Below the pieces are notes generated by a model. It saw only the letters and a program-made list of their open reading frames with translations. It was not told the DNA's origin and did no database searches. A stretch of DNA of 64,000 nucleotides from Pseudomonas syringae (GTDB lineage Bacteria > Pseudomonadota > Gammaproteobacteria > Pseudomonadales > Pseudomonadaceae): positions 1 to 64,000 of the forward strand of contig NZ_JPQU01000031.1 in assembly GCF_000737245.1 (NCBI RefSeq), given 5' to 3'. The translations under genes were made by a program, and so were the position numbers. Positions within the stretch are counted from its first letter, which is position 1. Each line of letters starts with the position of its first letter. This document shows positions 1 through 8,106 of this stretch, in pieces.

Positions 1-70
1 ACTGGCCGAGATTGGTTATCCGTATTGGGATGAGAGCGAGAATCCGGCTTATAAGCTGTTTCTAGGGTAA
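1..70 (+). CDS. ilvA: Threonine ammonia-lyase (biosynthetic), C-terminal end only
   Basis: Only the last 23 codons before the TAA at 68-70 are in the window, in the frame starting at position 2. They read as an LAEIGYPYWDES...NPAYKLFLG tail. This matches the last segment of the IlvA regulatory (ACT-like) domain, whose E. coli counterpart ends in LNELGYDCHDET...NPAFRFFLAG. IlvA deaminates threonine to 2-oxobutanoate, the first step of isoleucine synthesis, and is feedback-controlled through this C-terminal domain. The neighbouring order ilvA-HAD-rppH-ptsP is typical of Pseudomonas and supports the call. The identification rests on a short tail plus context. Confidence 0.7.
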   Translation, partial: LAEIGYPYWDESENPAYKLFLG

Positions 71-98
71 GCGCAAAAAGGGAGCTGGCGGAAACCCT

Positions 99-190
99 GT
101 GGGAGCGAGCTTGCTCGCGAAGACAATGTTCCTGCCATCCGAAATATATTTGGATGCCCGGCCTCTTCGCGAGCAAGCTCGCTCCCACAG
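99..190. repeat. REPIN, family A
   Basis: Two inverted arms of the form GTGGGAGCGAGCTTGCTCGCGAAG face each other about 45 bases apart, a typical Pseudomonas REP doublet (REPIN). It lies directly after ilvA and before the next gene. Confidence 0.9.
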
Positions 191-250
191 GGGAATTTGT
201 TGTCCCGGACATTATGTCCAACCGATTGGCACAACTGGAACCAACCGAAA

Positions 251-679
251 ATGGAACATTTCACCGCCCTTAAAATCTTGCACATTGTGGCGACTGTGCT
301 GTTTTTAATCAGCGCACTCGGTTTGACGATTTGGCTGATCAAAGGCCGTCGCGCCGGTTTTACTGACAATCACTCCCGCCTGCTGCTGCGCCCACGGCTG
401 TTTGCCTGGATTCTGATGGGCCTCTGTCTGCTGATCATGCCGATCAGTGGCTGGTGGCTGGCGCATATGGTGGGCTGGTCGCTGGGGCAGACCTGGGTGC
501 TGGGCAGCAGCGTGCTCTACACTTTTGGCGCGCTGAGCTGGATCTGGCTGGTGGCGCGACTGAATCGGCTGCGAATCGAGCCGGGCAGGGGCGGTCTGAA
601 ATTTACCCTGGGGTTGGCGATAGTCTGCGTAGTGTGTTTTATCGCCATTGCCGGGTTGATGGGGGCCAAGCCGGTTTGA
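251..679 (+). CDS. Small integral membrane protein, DUF2269-like
   Basis: A 142-residue protein when started at the ATG at 251. A longer frame opens at 197, but the 18 extra residues look like translated leader and the hydrophobic core begins just after M1. Four membrane segments are visible, near residues 5-25, 50-70, 80-100 and 115-138. A histidine sits in the first segment (LKILHIVATVLFL), as in DUF2269-type proteins. No catalytic motif is seen and the function is unknown. It lies between ilvA and a convergent phosphatase gene and is probably transcribed on its own or as an extension of ilvA. Family assignment is from hydropathy and motif memory only. Confidence 0.6.
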   Translation: MEHFTALKILHIVATVLFLISALGLTIWLIKGRRAGFTDNHSRLLLRPRLFAWILMGLCLLIMPISGWWLAHMVGWSLGQTWVLGSSVLYTFGALSWIWLVARLNRLRIEPGRGGLKFTLGLAIVCVVCFIAIAGLMGAKPV

Positions 680-744
680 GCCCGGGCTTGCCTTGGAATG
701 CGATCACCTGTGGGGGATTCTATATTGGTCTGCAAGCTGATGTG

Positions 745-846
745 GACGACGTGGGACCGGCTTTAGCCGGGAAGAGGGTATTACATCCGCTGCATATTCA
801 TTGATTGGAATGCCGCCTTCCCGGCTAAAGCCGGTCCCACGTCGTC
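745..846. repeat. REPIN, family B
   Basis: Long inverted repeat with arms GACGACGTGGGACCGGCTTT... and its complement, ending CCCACGTCGTC. It sits between the convergent ends of the membrane-protein gene and the HAD gene, where it could also serve as a transcription-ending or mRNA-end hairpin. Confidence 0.9.
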
Positions 847-851
847 ACTCT

Positions 852-890
852 GCTCGCGGGCAAGTCGGATCGCCGCCTGCTCGCTCCAAC
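852..890. repeat. Single degenerate REP half-site
   Basis: GCTCGCGGGCAAG is followed by an extra stretch and then CTCGCTCCAACA. This looks like one REP arm interrupted by about 15 bases, or a further REP variant, lying directly beside the family B REPIN. Confidence 0.45.
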
Positions 891-893
891 AAA

Positions 894-1550
894 CTATCCG
901 CGCAGCGTGATTACCGGCCAACCTCGGCTTTCAGCTTCAGCGCGCAGCTTCGGATCCGGATCCACAGCCACCGGGTTGGCGACTTGTTCCAAGAGCGGCA
1001 GGTCGTTCAGCGAGTCGCTGTAGAAATAGCTGCCCTCCAGGCTGAGCTGATTCTCTTCCAGCCAACGATTGAGGCGCGTCACTTTGCCCTCGCGGAAACA
1101 CGGCACGTCCGTGGTACGCCCGCTATAACGGCCGTCGATGATTTCACATTCAGTCGCCAGCAGCGTATCGATGCCCAGTTGCGCAACAATAGGCGCGGTC
1201 ACGAAGCGGTTGGTCGCAGTGATCACCACCAGTCTGTCACCGGCTTCGCGGTGTTTTGCGATCAGCTCCAGTGCCTTGGGCAGCATGATGGGCTCGATGC
1301 AATCGCGCATGAAGTCGCGATGCCATTCATCGAGCTGCGCCATGGCTGTGCGGCCAAGAATCTCCAGGGTGAAGTTCAGGTAGGCCGTCAGGTCAAGGGT
1401 CCCGGCCAGGTAATCCTGATAGAACTCATCGTTGCGGGTTTTGTAGGTCGCGGTGTCAAGGATGCCGCGCTCGCACAGATAATCCCCCCACGCGTGATCG
1501 CTGTCGCCGCCCAGAAGGGTGTTGTCGAGGTCGAATAAAGCCAGACGCAT
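894..1550 (-). CDS. HAD-superfamily (subclass IB) phosphatase
   Basis: A 218-residue protein starting at [13 protein letters not shown] (ATG at 1550); upstream in-frame codons are leader. HAD motif I is FDLDNT (Asp nucleophile and acid/base Asp), motif II is the VVITATN segment, and motif IV is the SDSLNDLP segment, so the Mg-dependent phosphatase core is complete. The fold belongs to the SerB-like HAD-IB group. Possible substrates include phosphoserine-like or histidinol-phosphate-like small molecules, and the sequence does not decide between them. It is divergent from rppH, with a 142-bp shared promoter gap, and convergent with the upstream membrane protein. Confidence 0.8.
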   Translation of the reverse strand: MRLALFDLDNTLLGGDSDHAWGDYLCERGILDTATYKTRNDEFYQDYLAGTLDLTAYLNFTLEILGRTAMAQLDEWHRDFMRDCIEPIMLPKALELIAKHREAGDRLVVITATNRFVTAPIVAQLGIDTLLATECEIIDGRYSGRTTDVPCFREGKVTRLNRWLEENQLSLEGSYFYSDSLNDLPLLEQVANPVAVDPDPKLRAEAESRGWPVITLRG

Positions 1551-1692
1551 GCGGTTACTCGCTGAAATGACTGAAAAAAGAGCACCAGAATACGAGGTTT
1601 TCACAACTCTTCACATAACCTGCTAAGGCTCGTTGCTGCTTTGAGCGGCTTTGTGGAACAATGCGGTGACATGCGTTTGCGAGGTTGTTGCC

Positions 1693-2172
1693 GTGATCGA
1701 CCCCGATGGTTTCCGTCCTAATGTCGGGATAATTCTGACAAACGACTCCGGCCAAGTCCTATGGGCTCGGCGAATCAACCAAGATGCCTGGCAGTTTCCA
1801 CAGGGTGGTATCAACCCGCAGGAGACGCCGGAAGACGCGCTTTATCGTGAATTGAACGAAGAAGTCGGGCTGGAACGTGAAGATGTGCAAATTCTTGCCT
1901 GTACTCGGGGCTGGTTGCGCTATCGTCTGCCGCAACGACTGGTCAGGACGCACAGCCAACCGCTGTGCATCGGCCAGAAGCAAAAATGGTTTCTCCTGCG
2001 CCTGGTCTCCAACGAGCAGCGGGTGCGGATGGATTTGACCGGGAAACCGGAGTTCGATGGCTGGCGCTGGGTCAGTTATTGGTATCCGCTGGGTCAGGTG
2101 GTGACATTCAAGCGCGAGGTGTATCGACGCGCACTCAAAGAGCTTGCCCCGCGCCTTTTATCGCGCGACTGA
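1693..2172 (+). CDS. rppH: RNA 5'-pyrophosphohydrolase
   Basis: Nudix hydrolase that removes pyrophosphate from 5'-triphosphate mRNA ends and so triggers decay. The protein has 159 residues if started at GTG 1693, giving [12 protein letters not shown], the usual N-terminus of the family. A GAGG about 8 bases upstream supports this over the in-frame TTG or GTG codons further up. The complete Nudix box [20 protein letters not shown] begins near residue 38 and is followed by VGL; the QKQKWFLL signature follows. It is followed after 21 bases by ptsP, the same pair found in other gammaproteobacteria (rppH/nudH-ptsP), so they probably form one transcript. Confidence 0.95.
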   Translation: MIDPDGFRPNVGIILTNDSGQVLWARRINQDAWQFPQGGINPQETPEDALYRELNEEVGLEREDVQILACTRGWLRYRLPQRLVRTHSQPLCIGQKQKWFLLRLVSNEQRVRMDLTGKPEFDGWRWVSYWYPLGQVVTFKREVYRRALKELAPRLLSRD

Positions 2173-2193
2173 CACGGAGTTCGACCCCGAGCC

Positions 2194-4473
2194 ATGCTCA
2201 ATACGCTGCGCAAGATCGTCCAGGAAGTTAACTCCGCCAAGGATCTCAAGGCGGCGTTGGGGATTATTGTGTTACGCGTCAAAGAGGCCATGGGCAGCCA
2301 AGTCTGCTCGGTCTATTTGCTCGATCCCGAAAGCAATCGCTTCGTGCTGATGGCAACCGAGGGCCTGAACAAGCGCTCTATCGGTAAAGTCAGCATGGCG
2401 CCGAACGAAGGCCTGGTGGGTCTGGTCGGCACCCGTGAAGAACCGCTGAACCTCGAAAACGCAGCCGATCACCCTCGTTATCGCTACTTTGCCGAAACCG
2501 GTGAAGAGCGCTACGCATCTTTCCTTGGCGCGCCGATCATCCACCACCGTCGTGTGGTGGGCGTGTTGGTGATCCAGCAAAAGGAGCGCCGTCAGTTTGA
2601 TGAGGGCGAGGAAGCCTTCCTCGTCACCATGAGCGCGCAGCTCGCAGGCGTTATTGCCCACGCTGAAGCCACTGGCTCGATCCGCGGTCTGGGTCGTCAG
2701 GGCAAAGGTATTCAGGAAGCAAAATTCGTCGGCGTCGCTGGCTCTCCCGGTGCGGCGGTTGGCGTGGCGGTGGTCATGTTGCCGCCTGCCGATCTGGAAG
2801 TAGTCCCGGACAAAACCGTCAGTGATATCCAGGCTGAGCTGGCCTTGTTCCAGACCGCGCTGGAAGGTGTGCGCAGCGACATGCGCGCGTTGTCCGCCAA
2901 GCTCGCCAATCAGCTGCGCCCGGAAGAGCGCGCCTTGTTCGACGTTTACCTCATGATGCTCGACGATGCCTCGCTGGGCAGCGAAGTGACCAACGTCATC
3001 AAGACCGGCCAATGGGCGCAGGGTGCGTTGCGTTCGGTGGTCAACGAACACGTCAAACGTTTCGAATTGATGGACGACGATTACCTGCGCGAGCGGGCGT
3101 CGGACGTCAAGGATCTGGGTCGTCGCTTGCTGGCCTATCTGCAGGAAGCCCGGCAGCAGACTCTGGTTTATCCCGACAACACCATTCTGGTCAGTGAAGA
3201 GCTTTCCCCCGCCATGCTTGGCGAAGTGCCGGAAGGCAAGCTGGTCGGTCTGATTTCGGTACTCGGTTCCGGCAACTCCCACGTGGCTATTCTGGCGCGA
3301 GCCATGGGTATTCCGACGGTCATGGGCGTGGTCGATTTGCCGTATTCCAAAGTGGACGGCATCGAACTTATCGTCGACGGCTACCACGGCGAAGTCTTCA
3401 CCAACCCCAGCGATGCCATGCGCAAGCAGTTCGCCACGGTGGTCGAAGAAGAACGTCAGTTGTCTCAGGGCCTGGACGCACTGCGCGAACTGCCTTGTGT
3501 GACGCTGGATGGGCATCGCATGCCATTGTGGGTCAACACTGGCCTGCTGGCTGACGTGGCTCGCGCCCAGCAGCGTGGCGCTGAAGGTGTAGGGCTGTAT
3601 CGCACCGAAGTGCCGTTCATGATCCAGCAGCGCTTCCCCAGTGAAAAAGAGCAGTTGGCGATCTATCGCGAGCAGTTGGCCGCCTTCCATCCGCTGCCGG
3701 TCACCATGCGCAGCCTGGACATCGGCGGCGATAAAGCGCTGTCCTACTTCCCGATCAAGGAAGAAAATCCGTTTCTGGGCTGGCGCGGCATTCGCGTCAC
3801 CCTCGATCACCCGGAAATCTTCCTGGTGCAGACCCGCGCGATGCTCAAGGCCAGTGAAGGCTTGAACAACCTGCGGATCCTGCTGCCGATGATTTCCAGC
3901 ACCCACGAAGTGGAAGAGGCCCTGCACCTGATCCACCGCGCCTGGGGTGAAGTCCGCGACGAAGGCACCGACGTGCCGATGCCGCCGGTTGGGGTGATGA
4001 TCGAAGTACCGGCGGCGGTTTATCAGACGCGTGATCTGGCGCGTCAGGTGGACTTCCTGTCGGTGGGCTCCAACGACTTGACCCAGTACCTGCTGGCGGT
4101 GGATCGCAATAACCCGCGGGTCGCCGATCTGTACGACTACCTGCACCCTGCGGTGCTGCAAGCCTTGCAGAACGTGGTGCGCGACGCTCATGCCGAAGGC
4201 AAACCGGTAAGCATCTGCGGCGAAATGGCCGGTGATCCTGCCGCTGCGGTGCTGTTGATGGCGATGGGCTTCGACAGCCTGTCGATGAACTCCACCAACC
4301 TGCCGAAAGTGAAGTGGATGCTGCGCCAGATCCACCTGAGCAAAGCCAAGGAAATACTCGCGCAACTGATGACCAACGATAACCCGCAAGTGATCAGCAG
4401 CTCCCTGCAGCTGGCGCTGAAAAACCTCGGGCTGTCGCGGATGATCAATCCAGGGTCGATCAAAGGGCATTGA
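2194..4473 (+). CDS. ptsP: PEP-protein phosphotransferase, nitrogen PTS enzyme I (EI-Ntr)
   Basis: A 759-residue protein that takes phosphate from phosphoenolpyruvate and passes it to NPr (PtsO) in the nitrogen-related PTS, a regulatory rather than sugar-transport relay. Domain order: an N-terminal GAF domain (about 1-160), the PEP-utilising N-terminal helical domain (about 175-320), the phosphohistidine swivelling domain with SGNSHVAILARAMGIPTVMG (active His near residue 363), and the C-terminal PEP-binding barrel (about 420-705) with GADGVGLYRTE-like (here GAEGVGLYRTE) and SVGSNDLTQYLL motifs. The length fits PtsP rather than the shorter sugar EI (PtsI, about 575 residues). The upstream gene is rppH, and a REPIN follows the stop. 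Confidence 0.96.
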   Translation: MLNTLRKIVQEVNSAKDLKAALGIIVLRVKEAMGSQVCSVYLLDPESNRFVLMATEGLNKRSIGKVSMAPNEGLVGLVGTREEPLNLENAADHPRYRYFAETGEERYASFLGAPIIHHRRVVGVLVIQQKERRQFDEGEEAFLVTMSAQLAGVIAHAEATGSIRGLGRQGKGIQEAKFVGVAGSPGAAVGVAVVMLPPADLEVVPDKTVSDIQAELALFQTALEGVRSDMRALSAKLANQLRPEERALFDVYLMMLDDASLGSEVTNVIKTGQWAQGALRSVVNEHVKRFELMDDDYLRERASDVKDLGRRLLAYLQEARQQTLVYPDNTILVSEELSPAMLGEVPEGKLVGLISVLGSGNSHVAILARAMGIPTVMGVVDLPYSKVDGIELIVDGYHGEVFTNPSDAMRKQFATVVEEERQLSQGLDALRELPCVTLDGHRMPLWVNTGLLADVARAQQRGAEGVGLYRTEVPFMIQQRFPSEKEQLAIYREQLAAFHPLPVTMRSLDIGGDKALSYFPIKEENPFLGWRGIRVTLDHPEIFLVQTRAMLKASEGLNNLRILLPMISSTHEVEEALHLIHRAWGEVRDEGTDVPMPPVGVMIEVPAAVYQTRDLARQVDFLSVGSNDLTQYLLAVDRNNPRVADLYDYLHPAVLQALQNVVRDAHAEGKPVSICGEMAGDPAAAVLLMAMGFDSLSMNSTNLPKVKWMLRQIHLSKAKEILAQLMTNDNPQVISSSLQLALKNLGLSRMINPGSIKGH

Positions 4474-4485
4474 GTTTTGTATCCC

Positions 4486-4577
4486 CTGTGGGAGCTTGCT
4501 CGCGAAGAGGCCGGGACATCCGAAGATATTTCTGGGGCAGGAATATTGCCTTCGCGAGCAAGCTCGCTCCCACAGGG
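4486..4577. repeat. REPIN, family A, left arm shortened
   Basis: The right arm is a full TTCGCGAGCAAGCTCGCTCCCACAG. The left arm reads CTGTGGGAGCTTGCTCGCGAAG and lacks six bases of the usual arm, so the hairpin has a bulge. It lies between the convergent ends of ptsP and the NRDE gene. Confidence 0.85.
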
Positions 4578-4661
4578 ATCTGGTAAGCCAAGTGGGCTAC
4601 GGGGTTGCAGGCAAACATAAAGTCTCCCCACTGTTAGTCCGAATTTCAGGTTTAGTTGTAT

Positions 4662-5408
4662 TTAAATCTGCAACTCCACCTCCCCCAATCTCCCGCCATA
4701 CGGCCCAAAGCTGTGCTCGATGAACTGTCGGCTGCCATCGGCATTGACGATCAGCACGGTGCTGGCGCGGGTGCCGTAGTTCGGGCTGGCGATGAAAAGG
4801 CTCGACAACAGTGTCTCGGTTGCGAGGCTGACGCCGGTGTCGGGCAGTTCGGCCGTTGGCGCAATGTCCGGGTCACTGAGCAGTGCCAGGAGCGCCAGCG
4901 GGTCTGGAGTGTCCAGTTGCGTTTCGAGGGCCGCTTTGGCTTTTCTGACTTTCGGCCACGGCGTATCCAGCCCGGCGTTCGACAACCCGTAGACACCTTC
5001 ACCCAGCAAGCGTGGCTCAGGACTGGCGCTGCTCAGGTAGTGCATTTGTTCACGGTTGCCCACCAATAGATTGAAGCCGCCGTACTCATCAGATCTTTGC
5101 CCGACCTCCGCCAGATAGCTTTCGATCGACATATCACCGGTCAAAAACTGCGCAACCAGTTCACCCCGGGAGCGATGGCCGAGCGGTAGAGCAGGATTGC
5201 GGATATTGGTCAGCGCCGCGAAGCGCCCGTCGGCATTGATGCCGAGCCAGGTGCCGCCCGCTTCAAGATCGCGTCCAGCATAGACCTGCGGCGCGTCGGC
5301 CCATTGCGCCAGGGGCTGGGTCGGGCGGGCATAGAACTCGTCACGATTGGCCGCCACGATCAGCGGTTGAGCATGGGCAGGGCGCCAGGCGAACACGATC
5401 AGACACAT
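4662..5408 (-). CDS. NRDE (TANGO2-like) family protein
   Basis: A 248-residue cytoplasmic protein with Cys2 and the signature AANRDEF at residues 19-25, which defines the NRDE/TANGO2 family. The N-terminal Cys followed by the Asn-Arg-Asp-Glu motif resembles Ntn-hydrolase-type proteins, but no reaction is established from the sequence. Reported roles for eukaryotic relatives concern ER/Golgi organisation and haem or lipid handling; these should not be transferred here. A good ribosome site (AAGGAG) precedes the ATG at 5408. It is divergent from lgt (201-bp gap) and convergent with ptsP. Confidence 0.88.
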   Translation of the reverse strand: MCLIVFAWRPAHAQPLIVAANRDEFYARPTQPLAQWADAPQVYAGRDLEAGGTWLGINADGRFAALTNIRNPALPLGHRSRGELVAQFLTGDMSIESYLAEVGQRSDEYGGFNLLVGNREQMHYLSSASPEPRLLGEGVYGLSNAGLDTPWPKVRKAKAALETQLDTPDPLALLALLSDPDIAPTAELPDTGVSLATETLLSSLFIASPNYGTRASTVLIVNADGSRQFIEHSFGPYGGRLGEVELQI

Positions 5409-5609
5409 GCGGTACTCCTTTTTTCAGCCACTCTACCCATCACCGAAGCTGACTTCCATCGCACGCTGCTAGAGCCGGACGCCGCGCTCCGGTAGTATGC
5501 CGTTCTCATTTGCGGGCTCGCGCTGTGCTGCTGTTCAGCGTGGGTTTACGTTCTCTGCTTTAGTGTTCTGGTTCAGTGCTCGCAAGAGTTTCCCTTTTAA
5601 GGAGTCCCA

Positions 5610-6422
5610 ATGCTGCCTTACCCGCAGATTGACCCGGTGGCGGTGGCTATCGGCCCGCTGCAAATTCACTGGTACGGTTTGATGTATCTGGTTGGCATCG
5701 GCGGCGCATGGCTGCTGGCCTCGCGCCGCCTGAACAGCTTTGATCCGACCTGGACCAAGGAAAAGCTCTCCGACATGATTTTCTGGCTGGCCATGGGCGT
5801 GATCGTCGGTGGGCGGCTGGGCTATGTGCTGTTCTACGATCTGCCGGCGTACATCGCCAACCCGTTGCTGATCTTCGAAGTCTGGAAGGGCGGCATGGCG
5901 TTCCATGGTGGGTTCGTCGGCGTAATGATTGCCGCCTGGTGGTTCGGTCGACGCAACGGCAAGTCGTTTTTCGAGCTGATGGATTTCATTGCGCCCATGG
6001 TGCCGATTGGCCTGGGTGCCGGTCGTATCGGCAACTTCATCAATGCCGAGCTGTGGGGCAAGCCGACCGATTTGCCGTGGGCGATGATCTTCCCGCCGTT
6101 CAGCGATCCGGCGCAATTGCCGCGTCATCCGTCCCAGCTGTATCAGTTCGCACTGGAAGGCGTTGCGCTGTTCGTGATTCTCTATCTGTTCTCGCGCAAG
6201 CCGCGCCCGACCATGGCCATTTCCGGCATGTTTGCGCTGTTTTACGGGATTTTCCGTTTCCTCGTCGAGTTCGTCCGCATGCCGGACGCGCAACTGGGCT
6301 ATCTCGCGTGGGGTTGGGTCACCATGGGGCAGATCCTCAGCCTGCCGATGATCATCGCCGGTGCCGTGCTGATCTGGCTGGCCTACAACCGCTCCCCCGC
6401 CAGCAAGAACGCGGCGGTATAA
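5610..6422 (+). CDS. lgt: Phosphatidylglycerol-prolipoprotein diacylglyceryl transferase
   Basis: A 270-residue inner-membrane enzyme that attaches diacylglycerol from phosphatidylglycerol to the lipobox cysteine of prolipoproteins, the first step of lipoprotein maturation. It has about seven membrane segments. Signature elements visible are the [10 protein letters not shown] segment near residue 20, [11 protein letters not shown] near 93-103, and the lgt signature [13 protein letters not shown] near 140-152 with its essential Arg and Asn; a second essential-region segment, [11 protein letters not shown], is near the C-terminus. AAGGAG lies 6 bases before the ATG. It is followed by thyA after 52 bases; the lgt-thyA pair is conserved across gammaproteobacteria. 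Confidence 0.97.
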   Translation: MLPYPQIDPVAVAIGPLQIHWYGLMYLVGIGGAWLLASRRLNSFDPTWTKEKLSDMIFWLAMGVIVGGRLGYVLFYDLPAYIANPLLIFEVWKGGMAFHGGFVGVMIAAWWFGRRNGKSFFELMDFIAPMVPIGLGAGRIGNFINAELWGKPTDLPWAMIFPPFSDPAQLPRHPSQLYQFALEGVALFVILYLFSRKPRPTMAISGMFALFYGIFRFLVEFVRMPDAQLGYLAWGWVTMGQILSLPMIIAGAVLIWLAYNRSPASKNAAV

Positions 6423-6474
6423 CACCGAAACGCCGGGCCAGCTTGCCCGGCGGATTCACCGATGCAGGTAATTT

Positions 6475-7446
6475 ATGAAGCAATATCTGGAATTAGTCGC
6501 CCACGTCATCAAGAACGGAACCTTGCAGGCCAACCGCACCGGCGTGAAAACCATCAGTTTTCCCGGCGCCATGTTGCGCTACGACCTCAAGGAAGGCTTC
6601 CCGGCGATTACCACCCGGCGCATGGCTTTCAAATCCGCGATTGGCGAGATGGTCGGCTTCCTGCGTGGCGTGAACAATGCCGCCGAATTCCGCGAGCTGG
6701 GCTGCAAGGTCTGGGACCAGAACGCCAACGAAAACGCTCAATGGCTGGATAACCCGTTCCGCAAGGGCGAAGACGACCTGGGCGAAATCTACGGCGTGCA
6801 ATGGCGCAAGTGGCCCGCCTACAAGCGCATCGACCTGAGCAACCCGAAAGCCATCGAACTGGCGATCAGCCAGGGCTATCAGCAGATTGCCCAGGCCGAA
6901 GAAGACGGTCAGGCCTACGTGGTGCTGTACAAGGCGATCGATCAGATTCGTCAGTGCGTCGACACCATCATCAAGGATCCGGGCAGCCGTCGTATCCTGT
7001 TCCACGGCTGGAATTGCGCACAACTGGATGAGATGGCGTTGCCGCCGTGCCATCTGCTGTATCAGTTCCACCCGAATCAGGAGACCAAAGAAATCTCCCT
7101 GACCTTGTACATCCGCTCGAATGATCTGGGCCTCGGCACCCCGTTCAACCTGACCGAAGGCGCTGCACTGCTGAGCCTGATCGGCCGCCTGACAGGCTAC
7201 ACGCCGCGCTGGTTCACGTATTTCATCGGTGATGCCCATGTCTACGAAAACCATCTGGACATGCTCAACGAACAGCTCAAGCGCGAGCCGTATCCGATGC
7301 CGAAGCTGGTGATATCCGACCGTGTGCCTGAATTCGCCAAGACCGGGGTGTATCAGCCTGAATGGCTGGAACAGATCGAACCTTCGGATTTCTCGCTGGA
7401 AGGTTATGAGCACCATCCGGCGATGACTGCGCCGATGGCGGTTTAG
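6475..7446 (+). CDS. thyA: Thymidylate synthase (long form)
   Basis: Makes dTMP from dUMP with methylenetetrahydrofolate as methyl donor and reductant. At 323 residues it is about 60 longer than the 264-residue E. coli enzyme. The catalytic Cys is C192 in [11 protein letters not shown], and the SRRI phosphate-binding segment ([13 protein letters not shown]) and the [13 protein letters not shown] nucleotide-binding loop are present. The extra length lies mainly in residues about 85-160, with [20 protein letters not shown] and [15 protein letters not shown] lying between the YGVQWR motif and the SRRI loop. The C-terminal APMAV tail matches the usual APVAI end. It is probably cotranscribed with lgt. 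Confidence 0.96.
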   Translation: MKQYLELVAHVIKNGTLQANRTGVKTISFPGAMLRYDLKEGFPAITTRRMAFKSAIGEMVGFLRGVNNAAEFRELGCKVWDQNANENAQWLDNPFRKGEDDLGEIYGVQWRKWPAYKRIDLSNPKAIELAISQGYQQIAQAEEDGQAYVVLYKAIDQIRQCVDTIIKDPGSRRILFHGWNCAQLDEMALPPCHLLYQFHPNQETKEISLTLYIRSNDLGLGTPFNLTEGAALLSLIGRLTGYTPRWFTYFIGDAHVYENHLDMLNEQLKREPYPMPKLVISDRVPEFAKTGVYQPEWLEQIEPSDFSLEGYEHHPAMTAPMAV

Positions 7447-7465
7447 AGAATATCTGTTGGAGCTA

Positions 7466-7561
7466 GACGTGGGACCGGCTTTAGCCGGGAAGAGGCCGGT
7501 ACATCCGACGCATCTGTGTCGTCTGAACCGCCGCTTTCCCGGCTAAAGCCGGTCCCACGTC
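7466..7561. repeat. REPIN, family B
   Basis: Arms GACGTGGGACCGGCTTTAGC... and complement, placed in the 130-bp gap between the convergent ends of thyA and cadR. Confidence 0.9.
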
Positions 7562-7576
7562 AGTTTCTGCGGGCCC

Positions 7577-8023
7577 TCAATGCCCATGACTCCTGCCCAC
7601 ATGGGAATGCTCCACATCCGCGGTCACTACGCTGCCGCTGACTTCCAGTCGATCCAGAATCCCGCAATGATCCGGTGCGCCGTCGCTGCACCGCTGGCGC
7701 AAGTCCAGTAGCTGGGTCTGCAAGGCTTGCAGGCTGGTGATTCGGGCGTTGACGTGTTCGATATGCTCATCAATCAACGCATTGACGTTTTCGCACTGGT
7801 CTTGCGGGCTGTCGCGCAGGTTGAGCAGGCTGCGGATCTCGTCGAGTGTCATGTCCAGGCTGCGGCAATTGCGGATGAAGGTCAGGCGCTCGACATGCGC
7901 CTGGGTGTACAACCGATAGTTGCCATCGCTGCGCGCCGGGGCCGGGAGCAGACCCTCGCGCTCGTAATAACGGATGGTTTCCACCTGCGCATCGGTCAGT
8001 TTTGCCAGTTCGCCAATCTTCAT
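7577..8023 (-). CDS. cadR: MerR-family metal-responsive regulator (CadR/PbrR type)
   Basis: A 148-residue regulator starting MKIGELAKLTDAQVETIRYY, a complete MerR winged helix-turn-helix, followed by a long dimerisation helix. Metal-binding cysteines fit the Cd/Pb branch: one in DQCENVNAL near residue 78 and a pair in CSDGAPDHC near 112-120. The C-terminus carries a histidine-rich tail (EHSHVGRSHGH), as in Pseudomonas CadR. An upstream in-frame extension of 68 codons overlaps cadA and is not used; the ATG at 8023 is the normal start. It is divergently transcribed from the efflux ATPase, with the dyad at 8050-8070 between them, so it probably activates that gene in response to Cd, Zn or Pb. 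Confidence 0.92.
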   Translation of the reverse strand: MKIGELAKLTDAQVETIRYYEREGLLPAPARSDGNYRLYTQAHVERLTFIRNCRSLDMTLDEIRSLLNLRDSPQDQCENVNALIDEHIEHVNARITSLQALQTQLLDLRQRCSDGAPDHCGILDRLEVSGSVVTADVEHSHVGRSHGH

Positions 8024-8046
8024 GATCGCTATTCCTGTTTCAGTGC

Positions 8047-8077
8047 TTGACCCTATAGTGGCTACAGGGTGTTCACT
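8047..8077 (+). promoter_or_regulatory. MerR-type promoter and CadR operator of cadA
   Basis: ACCCTATAG-TGG-CTACAGGGT at 8050-8070 is an almost perfect inverted repeat (one mismatch). It begins inside a TTGACC -35 box (8047-8052), and the likely -10 region (TTCACT, 8072-8077) lies 19 bases further on. Overlong -35/-10 spacing bridged by a dyad is the hallmark of MerR-family activated promoters. The -10 assignment is weaker than the dyad. Confidence 0.82.
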
Positions 8078-8106
8078 TGGCAACAAGCACGTTATAGGAC
8101 CGGACC

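Noticed and set aside
2272..4470. A 732-codon open frame antisense to ptsP
   Set aside because: It is a shadow of a GC-rich gene: composition rich in His, Arg and Gln without any domain, and ptsP on the other strand is complete and highly conserved.
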